A DNA stretch of 12,968 nucleotides. Source: JAQGMO01 sp050954505 (GTDB lineage: Bacteria; Pseudomonadota; Gammaproteobacteria; Burkholderiales; Burkholderiaceae_D). Location: assembly GCA_050954505.1 (NCBI GenBank), contig JBPBPY010000115.1, positions 1 through 12,968 on the forward strand, in the 5' to 3' direction. Position 1 is the first letter of the stretch, and each line of letters opens with the position of its first letter. Under the pieces are notes generated by a model. The model ran no database searches. It was given only the letters and a program-made list of their open reading frames with translations, and was not told the origin of the DNA. Of this stretch, positions 7,327-12,968 are shown one piece after another. A program made the translations under genes and the position numbers.

Positions 7327-9001
7327 CGCCATCCACCCATTTTTTGACTACGTTAGCGACCAGTTTTGGATCCTGCCTAGCCAGTTTTTTCGCTGCTGCC
7401 AGGTTTTCCAGGCGCTGTGCGGCCGGGTCATCCTGGATCTGATCAACCTGTACTGCTGCTGCCGCGGCCTCGTCTGCCTCATCTTCGCTCTCCAGGCGCA
7501 GCGGCTTGGGCGGAGCGATTTCCTCGCCGATGCGGCGCAGCAGAGGGCGCAGGTATTTGAAGAACAGGAACAGCAGCACGATGCCAACCAGCAGATACTT
7601 GCCGATTTCCCGCGCCATGTTCAGGTAGACCGGGTTTTGCCAGATCGGCAGCACCGGAATGACTTCCTTGGGCTCGGCAGCAAACGGGCTGTTGACCACA
7701 TTCAGTGTGTCGCCGCGTTCCTTGTTGAAGCCCATCGCTTCACGCACCAGATCGCTGATCTGGGTCTTTTCTGCATCGGTCAAGGCCCGCGAACTGACGG
7801 CGCCATTGGCTGCCACCACCTGGCGGTTGTTCACCACCACCGCCACCGAGATGCGCCGGATGCCGCCCATCGGCTGCTGGGTGTAGCGCACCGTCTTGTC
7901 GAGTTCATAGTTGACCGTCGATTCACGCTGCGAGCTGGCGTTGGCTGCTGCGGCGGCCGCCGCGGCTGCCGTACCTGCCGCACCGCCGGCCGCAACCGGC
8001 GGGTTCAACGGCGCAGTCGATGGTGCCGGTGCCTGGTTCGACAGGGCTCCCGGCACGCCAGTGGCCGGACCGTTTGCGCCGCCAGTGGTCGACTCATTCT
8101 TCTGTTCGCTGCGAATTGCCGGCAGGTTGTTGTTGCCCTGGTTTGGCCGATAGGTTTCGGCCGCCTGTTCAACACGCGAGAAGTCGATGTCGGCAGTCGC
8201 TTCGGCGCGCACATTGCCCTGGCCGACGATCGGGGTGATGATCGCCTCGATGCGCCGCGCAATGCTGTTTTGCATGTCCTGGACATACTTCAGCTGCGAC
8301 GGGTCAAGCGTGTTGTCACGTGCACCGTTGGCCAGTTCGGAGAGCAGATTGCCGTTCTGGTCGACCAGGGTGATGTTCTTTGCCGGCAGGTCGGGCACGC
8401 TGCTGGCAACCAGGTGGACGATGGCGCTGACCTGCTGGCGGTCCAGCGTGCGGCCGGCCTGCAGGTTGATGAGGATGGAGGCAGTCGGCTTTTGCTGTTC
8501 ACGCACGAACACCGTGGCCTTGGGCAGGGCCAGATGGACCCGCGCACCCTGGACGCCGCCAACCGATTCGATCGACCTGGCCAGCTCGCCTTCGAGAGCG
8601 CGCTGGAAGTTGACCTGTTCGAGGAATTGCGACACGCCCAGCTTCTGGTTTTCCATCAGCTCGAAGCCGACGTTGCCGCCTTTGGGCAAACCCTGCGCTG
8701 CCAGTTTCAGGCGCGCGTCGTGGACCTGTTCGGCCGGCACCAGGATGGCGCCGCCGCCTTCGGCGTATTTGTACGGGATGTTCATCTGCTGCAAGGAAGC
8801 GACGATGGCGCCGCCATCGCGATCGGTGAAGCTGGAAAACAGGACCCGGTAATCCGGTTGTCTTCCCCATAACCAGACAGTCGCCATGACGCCGACGATT
8901 GCTGCCACGCCCAACATCAGGAAGAAATTACGTCCTGCGGTGGTCTGGGCAAAGGTGGTAAGTGCCGGGGGACGCAGTTCTTCCGCTACTGTGGTTGCCA
9001 T
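7319..9001 (-). CDS. fliF: Flagellar MS-ring protein FliF
   Basis: FliF forms the MS ring in the inner membrane, the first structure built and the base of rotor and rod. The 560-residue product has an N-terminal membrane helix (about 26-46), then the conserved start of the first ring-building domain (YRVLFSSFTDRDGGAIV) and LPKGGNVGFELME. A second helix lies at about 467-486 (GKYLLVGIVLLFLFFKYL). The C-terminal tail contains the FliG-binding segment (about 537-556, AKKLARQDPKLVANVVKKWV). Between the ring domains, around residues 300-360, is a Pro/Gly/Ala-rich linker with an unbroken run of nine alanines, in the region where FliF families vary most. It is the first gene of the minus-strand operon and reads away from fliE. 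No good ribosome site is visible before the ATG at 9001. Confidence 0.97.
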   Translation of the reverse strand: MATTVAEELRPPALTTFAQTTAGRNFFLMLGVAAIVGVMATVWLWGRQPDYRVLFSSFTDRDGGAIVASLQQMNIPYKYAEGGGAILVPAEQVHDARLKLAAQGLPKGGNVGFELMENQKLGVSQFLEQVNFQRALEGELARSIESVGGVQGARVHLALPKATVFVREQQKPTASILINLQAGRTLDRQQVSAIVHLVASSVPDLPAKNITLVDQNGNLLSELANGARDNTLDPSQLKYVQDMQNSIARRIEAIITPIVGQGNVRAEATADIDFSRVEQAAETYRPNQGNNNLPAIRSEQKNESTTGGANGPATGVPGALSNQAPAPSTAPLNPPVAAGGAAGTAAAAAAAAANASSQRESTVNYELDKTVRYTQQPMGGIRRISVAVVVNNRQVVAANGAVSSRALTDAEKTQISDLVREAMGFNKERGDTLNVVNSPFAAEPKEVIPVLPIWQNPVYLNMAREIGKYLLVGIVLLFLFFKYLRPLLRRIGEEIAPPKPLRLESEDEADEAAAAAVQVDQIQDDPAAQRLENLAAAKKLARQDPKLVANVVKKWVDGDE

Positions 9002-9049
9002 GTGTTTGCGAGGCCCGATGGGCTTGAGTGAGTCGTGAAAGAAATCTGT

Positions 9050-9096
9050 GACATGGTCATGGGTGTTACGTGATAAGAAGCTGAGACATGTTCATG
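9050..9096. repeat. Direct repeat upstream of fliF
   Basis: GACATGGTCATG (9050-9061) and GACATGTTCATG (9085-9096) differ at one base and start 35 bp apart. Each contains two CATG units, so each half is partly palindromic. They lie 49-95 bp upstream of the fliF start and could be operator half-sites. The regulator is unknown. Confidence 0.45.
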
Positions 9097-9153
9097 AATA
9101 CCTGGTCAAGCGCAGTTTGGGCTGCTACTCATTGTCAGGGTGGATGCGATTTT

Positions 9154-9180
9154 CAATCGGGGGATTAAACGGGGGTTTAG
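9154..9180 (-). promoter_or_regulatory. Weak FliA-like promoter candidate for fliF
   Basis: On the minus strand CTAAA (9180-9176) is followed after 14 nt by CCCGATTG (9161-9154). The FliA (sigma-28) consensus is TAAA-N15-GCCGATAA, so the spacing is one short and three -10 positions differ. The site is about 150 bp upstream of fliF. An early operon such as this is usually not FliA-dependent, so this is only a candidate. Confidence 0.2.
9166..9179. repeat. Short perfect inverted repeat in the fliF-fliE gap
   Basis: TAAAC (9166-9170) and GTTTA (9175-9179) are perfect complements across GGGG. The symmetry places it as a possible shared operator in the middle of the divergent region; at 5-bp arms it could also be chance. 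Confidence 0.3.
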
Positions 9181-9199
9181 GCAGTTAATCTGCGAACCT

Positions 9200-9280
9200 T
9201 GCATTGCAGTGCATGGTAAGTTGTCGTCAGGATGTGAGGACTGCAACTTTTTTGGTTGCATAACGGTGCATGAAGTTGCA
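9200..9280. repeat. Cluster of seven TGCA sites upstream of fliE
   Basis: TGCA occurs at 9200, 9205, 9210, 9242, 9257, 9267 and 9277. The first three are spaced exactly 5 bp apart and the last three exactly 10 bp apart. The last three sit in a 10-bp direct repeat (GTTGCATAAC, GGTGCATGAA, GTTGCAAATC, 9255-9284). The fourth and fifth form the inverted repeat TGCAAC/GTTGCA (9242-9247 and 9255-9260) around a T-rich loop. About 0.3 TGCA would be expected by chance in 81 bp. The array ends 16 bp before the fliE ATG. Confidence 0.6.
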
Positions 9281-9295
9281 AATCGGAAGGATTAT

Positions 9296-9658
9296 ATGGC
9301 AATAAACATGATTGATACCAGCAAGATCGACGCCATGGTCGAGCAGATTCGCTCCATGGCGACACGCTCTGCCGGGGCATCGGATACCAAGGCAATCGAC
9401 GCCGGCTTGAGCGGCACGGCAGCGGCAAAACCGGCCGGTGGTTTTTCCGATGTCTTGCGCGGCATGCTCGACAGCGTGGCCGCCAGCCAGGGCGCAGCCG
9501 GAACGATGGCACAGAAGTTCACCGCCGGGGATGACAGTGTCAGCTTGTCGGATGCGATGATCAGTTCGCAAAAAGCCGCGATCTCGTTTGCCGCCACCGT
9601 ACAGGTGCGCAACAAGGTGGTGTCGGCTTACCAGGAGATCATGGGCATGCAGGTCTGA
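9296..9658 (+). CDS. fliE: Flagellar hook-basal body complex protein FliE
   Basis: FliE is a small rod-base protein that joins the MS ring to the rod and is among the first substrates of the export gate. The product is 120 residues, slightly longer than the usual ~104-115. Typical features are the N-terminal MINxI-like start (MAINMIDTSKID), a variable Ala/Gly linker, GGFSDVLRGMLDSV, and the conserved C-terminal helix with SLSDAMISSQKAAISFAATVQVRNKVVSAYQEIMGMQV. The start at 9296 is set by the ribosome site GGAAGG at 9285-9290. The frame stays open upstream to 9140, but that part is unlike FliE and lies in the control region. It is alone on the plus strand, divergent from fliF and convergent with ycgR. 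Confidence 0.96.
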   Translation: MAINMIDTSKIDAMVEQIRSMATRSAGASDTKAIDAGLSGTAAAKPAGGFSDVLRGMLDSVAASQGAAGTMAQKFTAGDDSVSLSDAMISSQKAAISFAATVQVRNKVVSAYQEIMGMQV

Positions 9659-9684
9659 CGGTGGCGCTGTGAAGACAGGCCAGG

Positions 9685-9709
9685 CGGCATGCGCAGGTGC
9701 TGCATGCCG
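9685..9709. repeat. 8-bp stem-loop after fliE
   Basis: CGGCATGC (9685-9692) pairs perfectly with GCATGCCG (9702-9709) around a 9-nt loop. No T run follows, so it is not a terminator by itself; it precedes the real terminator and may protect the fliE mRNA 3' end. Confidence 0.5.
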
Positions 9710-9721
9710 GTTGCGTCGTGG

Positions 9722-9745
9722 ACGGCCGCTTCGAGCGGCCGTTTT
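9722..9745 (+). terminator. Intrinsic terminator of fliE
   Basis: ACGGCCGCT (9722-9730) and AGCGGCCGT (9734-9742) form a perfect 9-bp GC-rich stem with a TCG loop, followed on the plus strand by T residues (9742-9745). On the minus strand no T run follows, so it should stop fliE transcription but not ycgR. It lies 63 nt after the fliE stop and ends 3 nt short of the ycgR stop codon. Confidence 0.85.
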
Positions 9746-9748
9746 GCT

Positions 9749-10507
9749 TCAGACGCCGGCGCGGGCGTTCTGTTCGCGTTCGAGCTTGAGGATGTAGCGC
9801 TGGAACAGTGCCAGCATGGCGCTGGACATGTCGACAAAGCGACAGCCGATCAGGCGGCCGGTCCTGCCGTCAGCAAGCTTGACGGGTTGCGAGTTGCGTA
9901 CTTCCAGCGATACCGACACCGGGCTGCCCGGGAAATCGATGGTGCAGTTGTGATAGACCAGTCCGGCGGTATCGTCGAGCTGGCCGGTGTCGTCGATGAT
10001 GGCAATGCCGCCATTGCTGATGTTGCGCGAACCGAGGATCACATGCTTGGCCACTGGCGCCTCGTTGGCGTCGAGCAGGGCAAAGGTACAGCGCAGTGGT
10101 GCCGAGGCCGGCGTCGGCACGCGGAAATATTCGCGCCGCTGCAAGCGGATCAGGGTTTCGGGAATCTTGATGCGGAAGGCGTCGAGATTCTTGAACTTGC
10201 ACAGTTCGATTTTTTCAGCGAAAAACAGCACGCGGATATGTTCGAGCACCGTCTCGAAGGAGATGTTGGTCGTCGTCAAAATGCGCTGATTCATTTCATC
10301 GGTCGAGGCAACGTCAAGCACCAGCATGTTGGCGGCTTCATCGATGTCGAGCAGCGACGTCACTGCCGATTCTGCGCCTTCGGAAAATACCATGCGCACC
10401 AATTGGTTATGTGCCGCCACGCTGCGCAGCAAGGCAGTGATCTCGCGGCGCGAATGCACGCGGTATGGGCCAAGGTCTTCGTCGCCGGTGTCGAGTGAAG
10501 TTGTCAT
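9749..10507 (-). CDS. ycgR: c-di-GMP-binding flagellar brake protein YcgR (PilZ domain)
   Basis: YcgR binds cyclic di-GMP and then contacts the motor (FliG/FliM or MotA) to slow rotation or bias its direction. The 252-residue product has the two-part family layout. An N-terminal YcgR domain (about 10-115) is followed by a PilZ domain with both ligand motifs: RREYFR (125-129 supplies the RxxxR pair) and NISNGG (162-167, the [D/N]xSxxG motif). All c-di-GMP contact residues appear intact. The length fits the family (~244-250). It has its own 264-bp upstream gap, so it is probably transcribed alone or mainly from its own promoter; no strong ribosome site precedes the ATG at 10507. Its place among structural genes suggests it is expressed with the flagellum. 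Confidence 0.94.
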   Translation of the reverse strand: MTTSLDTGDEDLGPYRVHSRREITALLRSVAAHNQLVRMVFSEGAESAVTSLLDIDEAANMLVLDVASTDEMNQRILTTTNISFETVLEHIRVLFFAEKIELCKFKNLDAFRIKIPETLIRLQRREYFRVPTPASAPLRCTFALLDANEAPVAKHVILGSRNISNGGIAIIDDTGQLDDTAGLVYHNCTIDFPGSPVSVSLEVRNSQPVKLADGRTGRLIGCRFVDMSSAMLALFQRYILKLEREQNARAGV

Positions 10508-10771
10508 CTGTGGGTTCGCTTTAAATCATTGCAGGTGTGGCATGAATGGAAAGAGTATAGCGCAGGGCTCGAGGCCGGCGCCACCTAAGTCGATGGCCGA
10601 TGTTGACTGGCGCTGGCAGCAGTACAGCAAACAGCGCATTGCGGGTTCGCATACGGCCGGGTTCCAGCGCATGCGCCGCAACGCGCAAGTTCAGGCACAG
10701 TCAAAGCCCGCCGCCCCGCAAGGGCGAGCGCGCAAAGGCATGCCTGGCACGCAGACCAGCGCGATCGGCGA
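10508..10771. other. Gap between the flhB-like gene and ycgR
   Basis: These 264 bp carry no gene I can support. Near ycgR the sequence is AT-richer and holds a possible -10 box (10554-10559, minus strand). The rest (about 10580-10771) is as GC-rich as coding DNA, and a plus-strand frame from 10542 stays open across it and into the flhB-like gene. On the minus strand a weak stem, CGCCC/GGGCG around TTGCG, occurs near 10715-10730 and could help end the fliST-fliK-flhB-like transcript, but no T run follows directly. Confidence 0.4.
10554..10559 (-). promoter_or_regulatory. Possible -10 element for ycgR
   Basis: The minus strand reads TATACT, five of six matches to TATAAT, 47 nt upstream of the ycgR ATG. 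The sequence 17 nt further up (GGCGCC) is not a -35 box, so an activator would be needed if this is a real promoter. Confidence 0.3.
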
Positions 10772-11113
10772 TCAAGGCGCCGGCTCTGTGGCCGTTGCCG
10801 CCCCGTCTTCGAAGAGCATGGTGATCGGATCGGCATCGGACAAGACGCGTGCCAGTCCACCGGACTCGATATGGTGCAGCCACGCCAGCAACTCGGCAAC
10901 GGCACGATAGAGTGCCGGTGGGATTTCGCGGTCGAGATCGACCTGCATGAGCAGCGACACAAGTTCCTTCGATTCATGCACGAACACGCCGTGCTCGCGA
11001 GCGCGGGCAATGATCTGCTCGGCGATCAGGCCGTTGCCACTGGCTACCACCCGGGGCGCCGTTTCCCCCATGTGATAGGCCAGGGCAACCGCATGTTTTG
11101 GCGGCGCATTCAT
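10772..11113 (-). CDS. FlhB C-terminal-domain paralogue (EscU/YscU/HrcU-type, FhlB/FlhX-like)
   Basis: The 113-residue product resembles only the cytoplasmic C-terminal domain of FlhB, the export-gate protein that switches substrate class. It begins PPKHAVALAYHMGE, aligning with the FlhB stretch NPTHIAVALKY. It continues with APRVVASGNGLIAEQIIARAREHGVFVHE and ends near IPPALYRAVAELLAWLH, matching the FlhB order (P.V.A.G....A..I...A...GVP......LAR.L....IP..LY.AVAE.L). No membrane helices precede it. The autocleavage motif NPTH is altered to PPKH, so self-cleavage is not expected. Similar stand-alone proteins (FlhX, YlqH, FhlB) are known in other bacteria. The ATG at 11113 overlaps the stop of the FliK-like gene as ATGA, with AGGAT 10 nt upstream. 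A function as a partner of that protein is inference. Confidence 0.88.
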   Translation of the reverse strand: MNAPPKHAVALAYHMGETAPRVVASGNGLIAEQIIARAREHGVFVHESKELVSLLMQVDLDREIPPALYRAVAELLAWLHHIESGGLARVLSDADPITMLFEDGAATATEPAP

Positions 11114-12369
11114 GCTTCGTTATCCTGCCGCACTGTCAATTGATCGAGCCGCGAACCTGCCACGTCGAGCGCGCTGGCCAGCGACGAGCCACGCTGCTGC
11201 AGCAGCTCCACCGTGCCGGGATCGGCCGCGCGCAACTGGATGCGCACCTGGTTGCCCTGCAAATGCAGGGTGGCGCTGACGGCGCCCAGCGAGGGCAGCT
11301 CGAAGCGCACATTGCTTTTCCAGGTTTGCTGTTCCGGGTCCGAACGACCGGAGCGGCCATCTTCGCCGACTTCTTCGCTGACATCCCACTGCAGCCGCTG
11401 TCCTGCCCACAGTTCGCCCTGCCAGGCTGCGCGGTTTTGTTCCATCACGCCCAGTTGCAGGCTGACGAGGCGGGCGGCGTCGGGGTCGCTGGTGACGCTG
11501 GCTTGCAGCAGGTTGTCGGTTTGCGTGCCGGCAGCAAGTTGTGTTGCAGACGTGGCAGCGGCTGCCTGGCCCGGAGCGGCAAGCGGCATCGATGTTCCTG
11601 GCAGCGGCAAGCCCGAAGGTCCGTAGGCAGTCGTGGTGCTGGCCGGTGCCAGCTGCCCGGACTGAGTGGCGGCGCGGGCCTGGCCGGCTTCGGTCTGTCC
11701 CTCTGTGTCACCCGCATTGGCTGCAGTGCTGGCACTGGCGGCATTTTGCGCCAGCCTGGCCTGCGCATCGGCCACTGCATTCGGACGGGCGAATGCCGCC
11801 TGCGGTTCGCGCATGAGCGACTCCAGCGAGCGCGCACCGCTGGCCCATTCGCTGACATGCGATTCATAGAACAATCCCGAGCTGCCCAGTGACTCTTTCA
11901 AGGCATGGGCGATCTCGGTAGCCGAAGCGCCCGAAGAATCGGGCTTGGCCACCAGCGGCGTCTGTCCCACCACGCGGTCGGAGACGCCCTGGCGCTGGGC
12001 CGATTGCAGCAAGGTGTCGATCAAGCGTCCGGTGTTGGAGAGGGCAGTGCGCACCGCACCCGTGCCGGTTTCGGTGGAGGCGAGCAGGAAGGTGGGACGC
12101 GACTGGTCAGGGACCTTGATGAGCTTGACGTCATCGCCGGCCTTGACACCGGCAGGCAGCACCATGCGCACTTCCGCATCGGCGACCTTGACGAGAAACT
12201 GGCCATCATTGAGTTTTGCCAGCACCAGGGCAGTATATTCGCGGCCGGTGGCAATCTGTGCCAGGCGCGCGAGCGAATCTTCGCGGCCGTCGGCAACCGG
12301 CACCACCGCATGGGTAGGATCCAGCGGCGTAACGGGCCGCAAGCCGGTCACACCGGTGGATGTCACCAT
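11110..12369 (-). CDS. Second FliK-like protein (hook-length control C-terminal domain)
   Basis: The 419-residue product is a FliK-family protein distinct from the fliK at 1846-3336. Residues about 33-101 look like a beta-rich domain (YTALVLAKLNDGQFLVKVADA, then VRMVLPAGVKAGDDVKLIKV). Residues about 164-187 carry GLFYESHVSEWASGARSLESL, seen in this FliK-like subgroup. Residues 200-290 are an Ala/Thr/Gln/Ser-rich linker. The C-terminal core (about 353-415) has FELPSLGAVSATLHLQGNQV, corresponding to the PPxLG-beta signature of FliK. It starts 5 nt after fliT with AGGAG 10 nt upstream, and its stop overlaps the next gene. The pairing with an FlhB C-domain paralogue suggests the two act together on export switching or chaperone handling, but this is not shown by sequence. 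It may lack the ruler role. Confidence 0.87.
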   Translation of the reverse strand: MVTSTGVTGLRPVTPLDPTHAVVPVADGREDSLARLAQIATGREYTALVLAKLNDGQFLVKVADAEVRMVLPAGVKAGDDVKLIKVPDQSRPTFLLASTETGTGAVRTALSNTGRLIDTLLQSAQRQGVSDRVVGQTPLVAKPDSSGASATEIAHALKESLGSSGLFYESHVSEWASGARSLESLMREPQAAFARPNAVADAQARLAQNAASASTAANAGDTEGQTEAGQARAATQSGQLAPASTTTAYGPSGLPLPGTSMPLAAPGQAAAATSATQLAAGTQTDNLLQASVTSDPDAARLVSLQLGVMEQNRAAWQGELWAGQRLQWDVSEEVGEDGRSGRSDPEQQTWKSNVRFELPSLGAVSATLHLQGNQVRIQLRAADPGTVELLQQRGSSLASALDVAGSRLDQLTVRQDNEA

Positions 12370-12374
12370 GGGGA

Positions 12375-12710
12375 TCAGGCTCCTGGCGTGCTGCCGTAAG
12401 CCTTGCTGAGCTTGCGTTCGACGCCGGTGCTGTTGATCAGGGTCGCCAGGCGTGCCATCCAGGGTTCGGTCAGCCGGCGGATTTCACGGTCGTCGGCGAG
12501 GATGCGGTTGATCAGGTCGACCTTGCGGTCGCGCTCCTGACCGGCCAATTGCGGCGGCGGCACATTTTCGCGCAGCGTCTGCACATGGCGGGTGCACATC
12601 GACTCAAGTTCGACCAGGCGATCCCAGTCGCTATTGCGCGCCGCTTCCAGCATGTGGCCGGTGAGCACCGCCACGTTTTCGTACAGCGCAATCATTTCAG
12701 CTCTGTCCAT
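12375..12710 (-). CDS. fliT: Flagellar export chaperone FliT
   Basis: FliT is the chaperone for the filament cap protein FliD; in enterics it also binds FlhDC and FliI/FliJ. The product (111 residues from the ATG at 12710) is small, charged and predicted all-helical, with the family's early segment ALYENVAVLTGHMLEAARNSDWDRLVELE and CTRHVQTL. Its length is near the usual ~100-120. A TTG at 12719 would add three residues and give a TTGA overlap with the fliS stop. AAGG is 1 nt from that TTG but 10 nt from the ATG, so ATG is preferred. Identity within FliT is low; position directly after fliS is the strongest support. It overlaps or nearly abuts fliS (stop at 12716-12718). Confidence 0.9.
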   Translation of the reverse strand: MDRAEMIALYENVAVLTGHMLEAARNSDWDRLVELESMCTRHVQTLRENVPPPQLAGQERDRKVDLINRILADDREIRRLTEPWMARLATLINSTGVERKLSKAYGSTPGA

Positions 12711-12715
12711 GTCGC

Positions 12716-12968
12716 TCAAGCCTTAACCAGTCGGGAAACGTTGGGACGCAAGGCATCATAGGTATGATCGACCTGGGACGAGGGCCGCACCTGCGCCGGC
12801 GCTGCGCTGCCCTTGTTGGGATCGATGGCCACCCAGGCGCTGCGCAAATTCAGCAGCAGCGTGCGCACTTCCTCGAACTTGGCGGCGCTGTTGGTGAGGT
12901 TGCCCATCAGGAGCTGGCGGCTCATGTAGGCGTACAGGTCATCGAGGTTGTTGGCGATCTCGCCGCCC
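12716..12968 (-). CDS. fliS: Flagellar export chaperone FliS (5' end outside window)
   Basis: FliS binds the C-terminus of flagellin in the cytoplasm, stops it polymerising too early and hands it to FlhA. About 84 C-terminal residues are visible, of a usual ~130-140. They begin GGEIANNLDDLYAYMSRQLL, the conserved FliS helix, and continue with NLTNSAAKFEEVRTLLLNLRSAWVAI. The reading frame is open to the right edge; an internal ATG at 12925 is part of this helix and not the true start. A polar tail of about 30 residues follows the last core helix (after AWVAI), longer than in enteric FliS. The gene runs directly into fliT, and fliD and fliC would be expected upstream, outside the window. Confidence 0.95.
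   Translation of the reverse strand, partial: GGEIANNLDDLYAYMSRQLLMGNLTNSAAKFEEVRTLLLNLRSAWVAIDPNKGSAAPAQVRPSSQVDHTYDALRPNVSRLVKA

Larger units (their letters stand above)
9002..9295. promoter_or_regulatory. Divergent control region between fliF and fliE
   Basis: This 294-bp gap must drive fliF (leftwards) and fliE (rightwards). It is visibly more AT-rich than the genes. Seen in it: a near-identical direct repeat GACATG(G/T)TCATG at 9050-9061 and 9085-9096 near fliF; a perfect short inverted repeat TAAAC-GGGG-GTTTA at 9166-9179; and seven TGCA sites between 9200 and 9280 near fliE. No clear sigma-54 (GG-N10-GC) element or full FlhDC box was recognised. In enteric bacteria the fliE/fliF divergent region is a class II, FlhDC-activated promoter pair. 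Control of that kind here is inference from gene order. Confidence 0.65.

Noticed and set aside
7637..8872. 411-codon open frame on the plus strand
   Set aside because: Antisense to fliF, whose domains are clear; no recognisable family.
9140..9295. Longer FliE start giving 172 residues
   Set aside because: The extra 52 residues are Cys/Gly-rich and unlike FliE, they cross the control region, and a good ribosome site lies just before 9296.
12711..12719. TTG start for fliT
   Set aside because: It would give a TTGA overlap with fliS, but the AAGG ribosome-like site is too close to it and fits the ATG at 12710 better. The difference is three residues.
1..12968. Mobile elements, CRISPR arrays, tRNA or rRNA genes, defence or secretion islands
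   Set aside because: None seen. Every long conserved frame is a flagellar gene, and repeats are short and local.

Overview
This window is one continuous block of flagellar genes. It comes from a GC-rich Gram-negative bacterium, most likely a betaproteobacterium of the Burkholderiales. An Oxalobacteraceae-like host (Massilia, Herbaspirillum or Janthinobacterium relatives) is my best guess from the protein character, from fliE being divergent to fliFGHIJK, and from the fliS-fliT-fliK-like-flhB-like order. The genus cannot be fixed without a search. No insertion sequence, phage gene, tRNA, rRNA or CRISPR array was seen, and no gene is broken; the first and last genes are simply cut by the window edges.

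Layout from right to left, as most genes lie on the minus strand: fliS (3' part) - fliT - a second fliK-like gene - a stand-alone flhB C-terminal-domain gene form a tight unit at 10772-12968. After a 264-bp gap comes ycgR, a PilZ-type c-di-GMP flagellar brake (9749-10507). It converges on fliE (plus strand, 9296-9658), with a strong fliE terminator between the two stops. A 294-bp divergent control region (9002-9295) separates fliE from the long minus-strand operon fliF-fliG-fliH-fliI-fliJ-fliK (1846-9001). After a 355-bp gap the minus strand continues with fliL and fliM, which runs off the left edge.

The genes build the base of the flagellum and its export machine. FliE and FliF form the rod-base/MS ring. 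FliG and FliM are rotor and switch parts. FliL is a stator-associated membrane protein. FliH, FliI and FliJ form the export ATPase complex. FliK measures the hook, and FliS and FliT are export chaperones for filament and cap proteins. YcgR lets c-di-GMP slow the finished motor.

Most of the window is standard flagellar biology, and I do not claim a new system. The points most worth a second look are: (i) a ~120-residue acidic N-terminal extension on FliI, supported by an ATGA overlap with fliH; (ii) the second FliK-like protein translationally coupled to an FlhB C-domain paralogue that lacks the NPTH self-cleavage motif; (iii) seven TGCA sites, several spaced 5 or 10 bp apart, just upstream of fliE; and (iv) structured non-coding gaps between fliK and fliL and between the flhB-like gene and ycgR.
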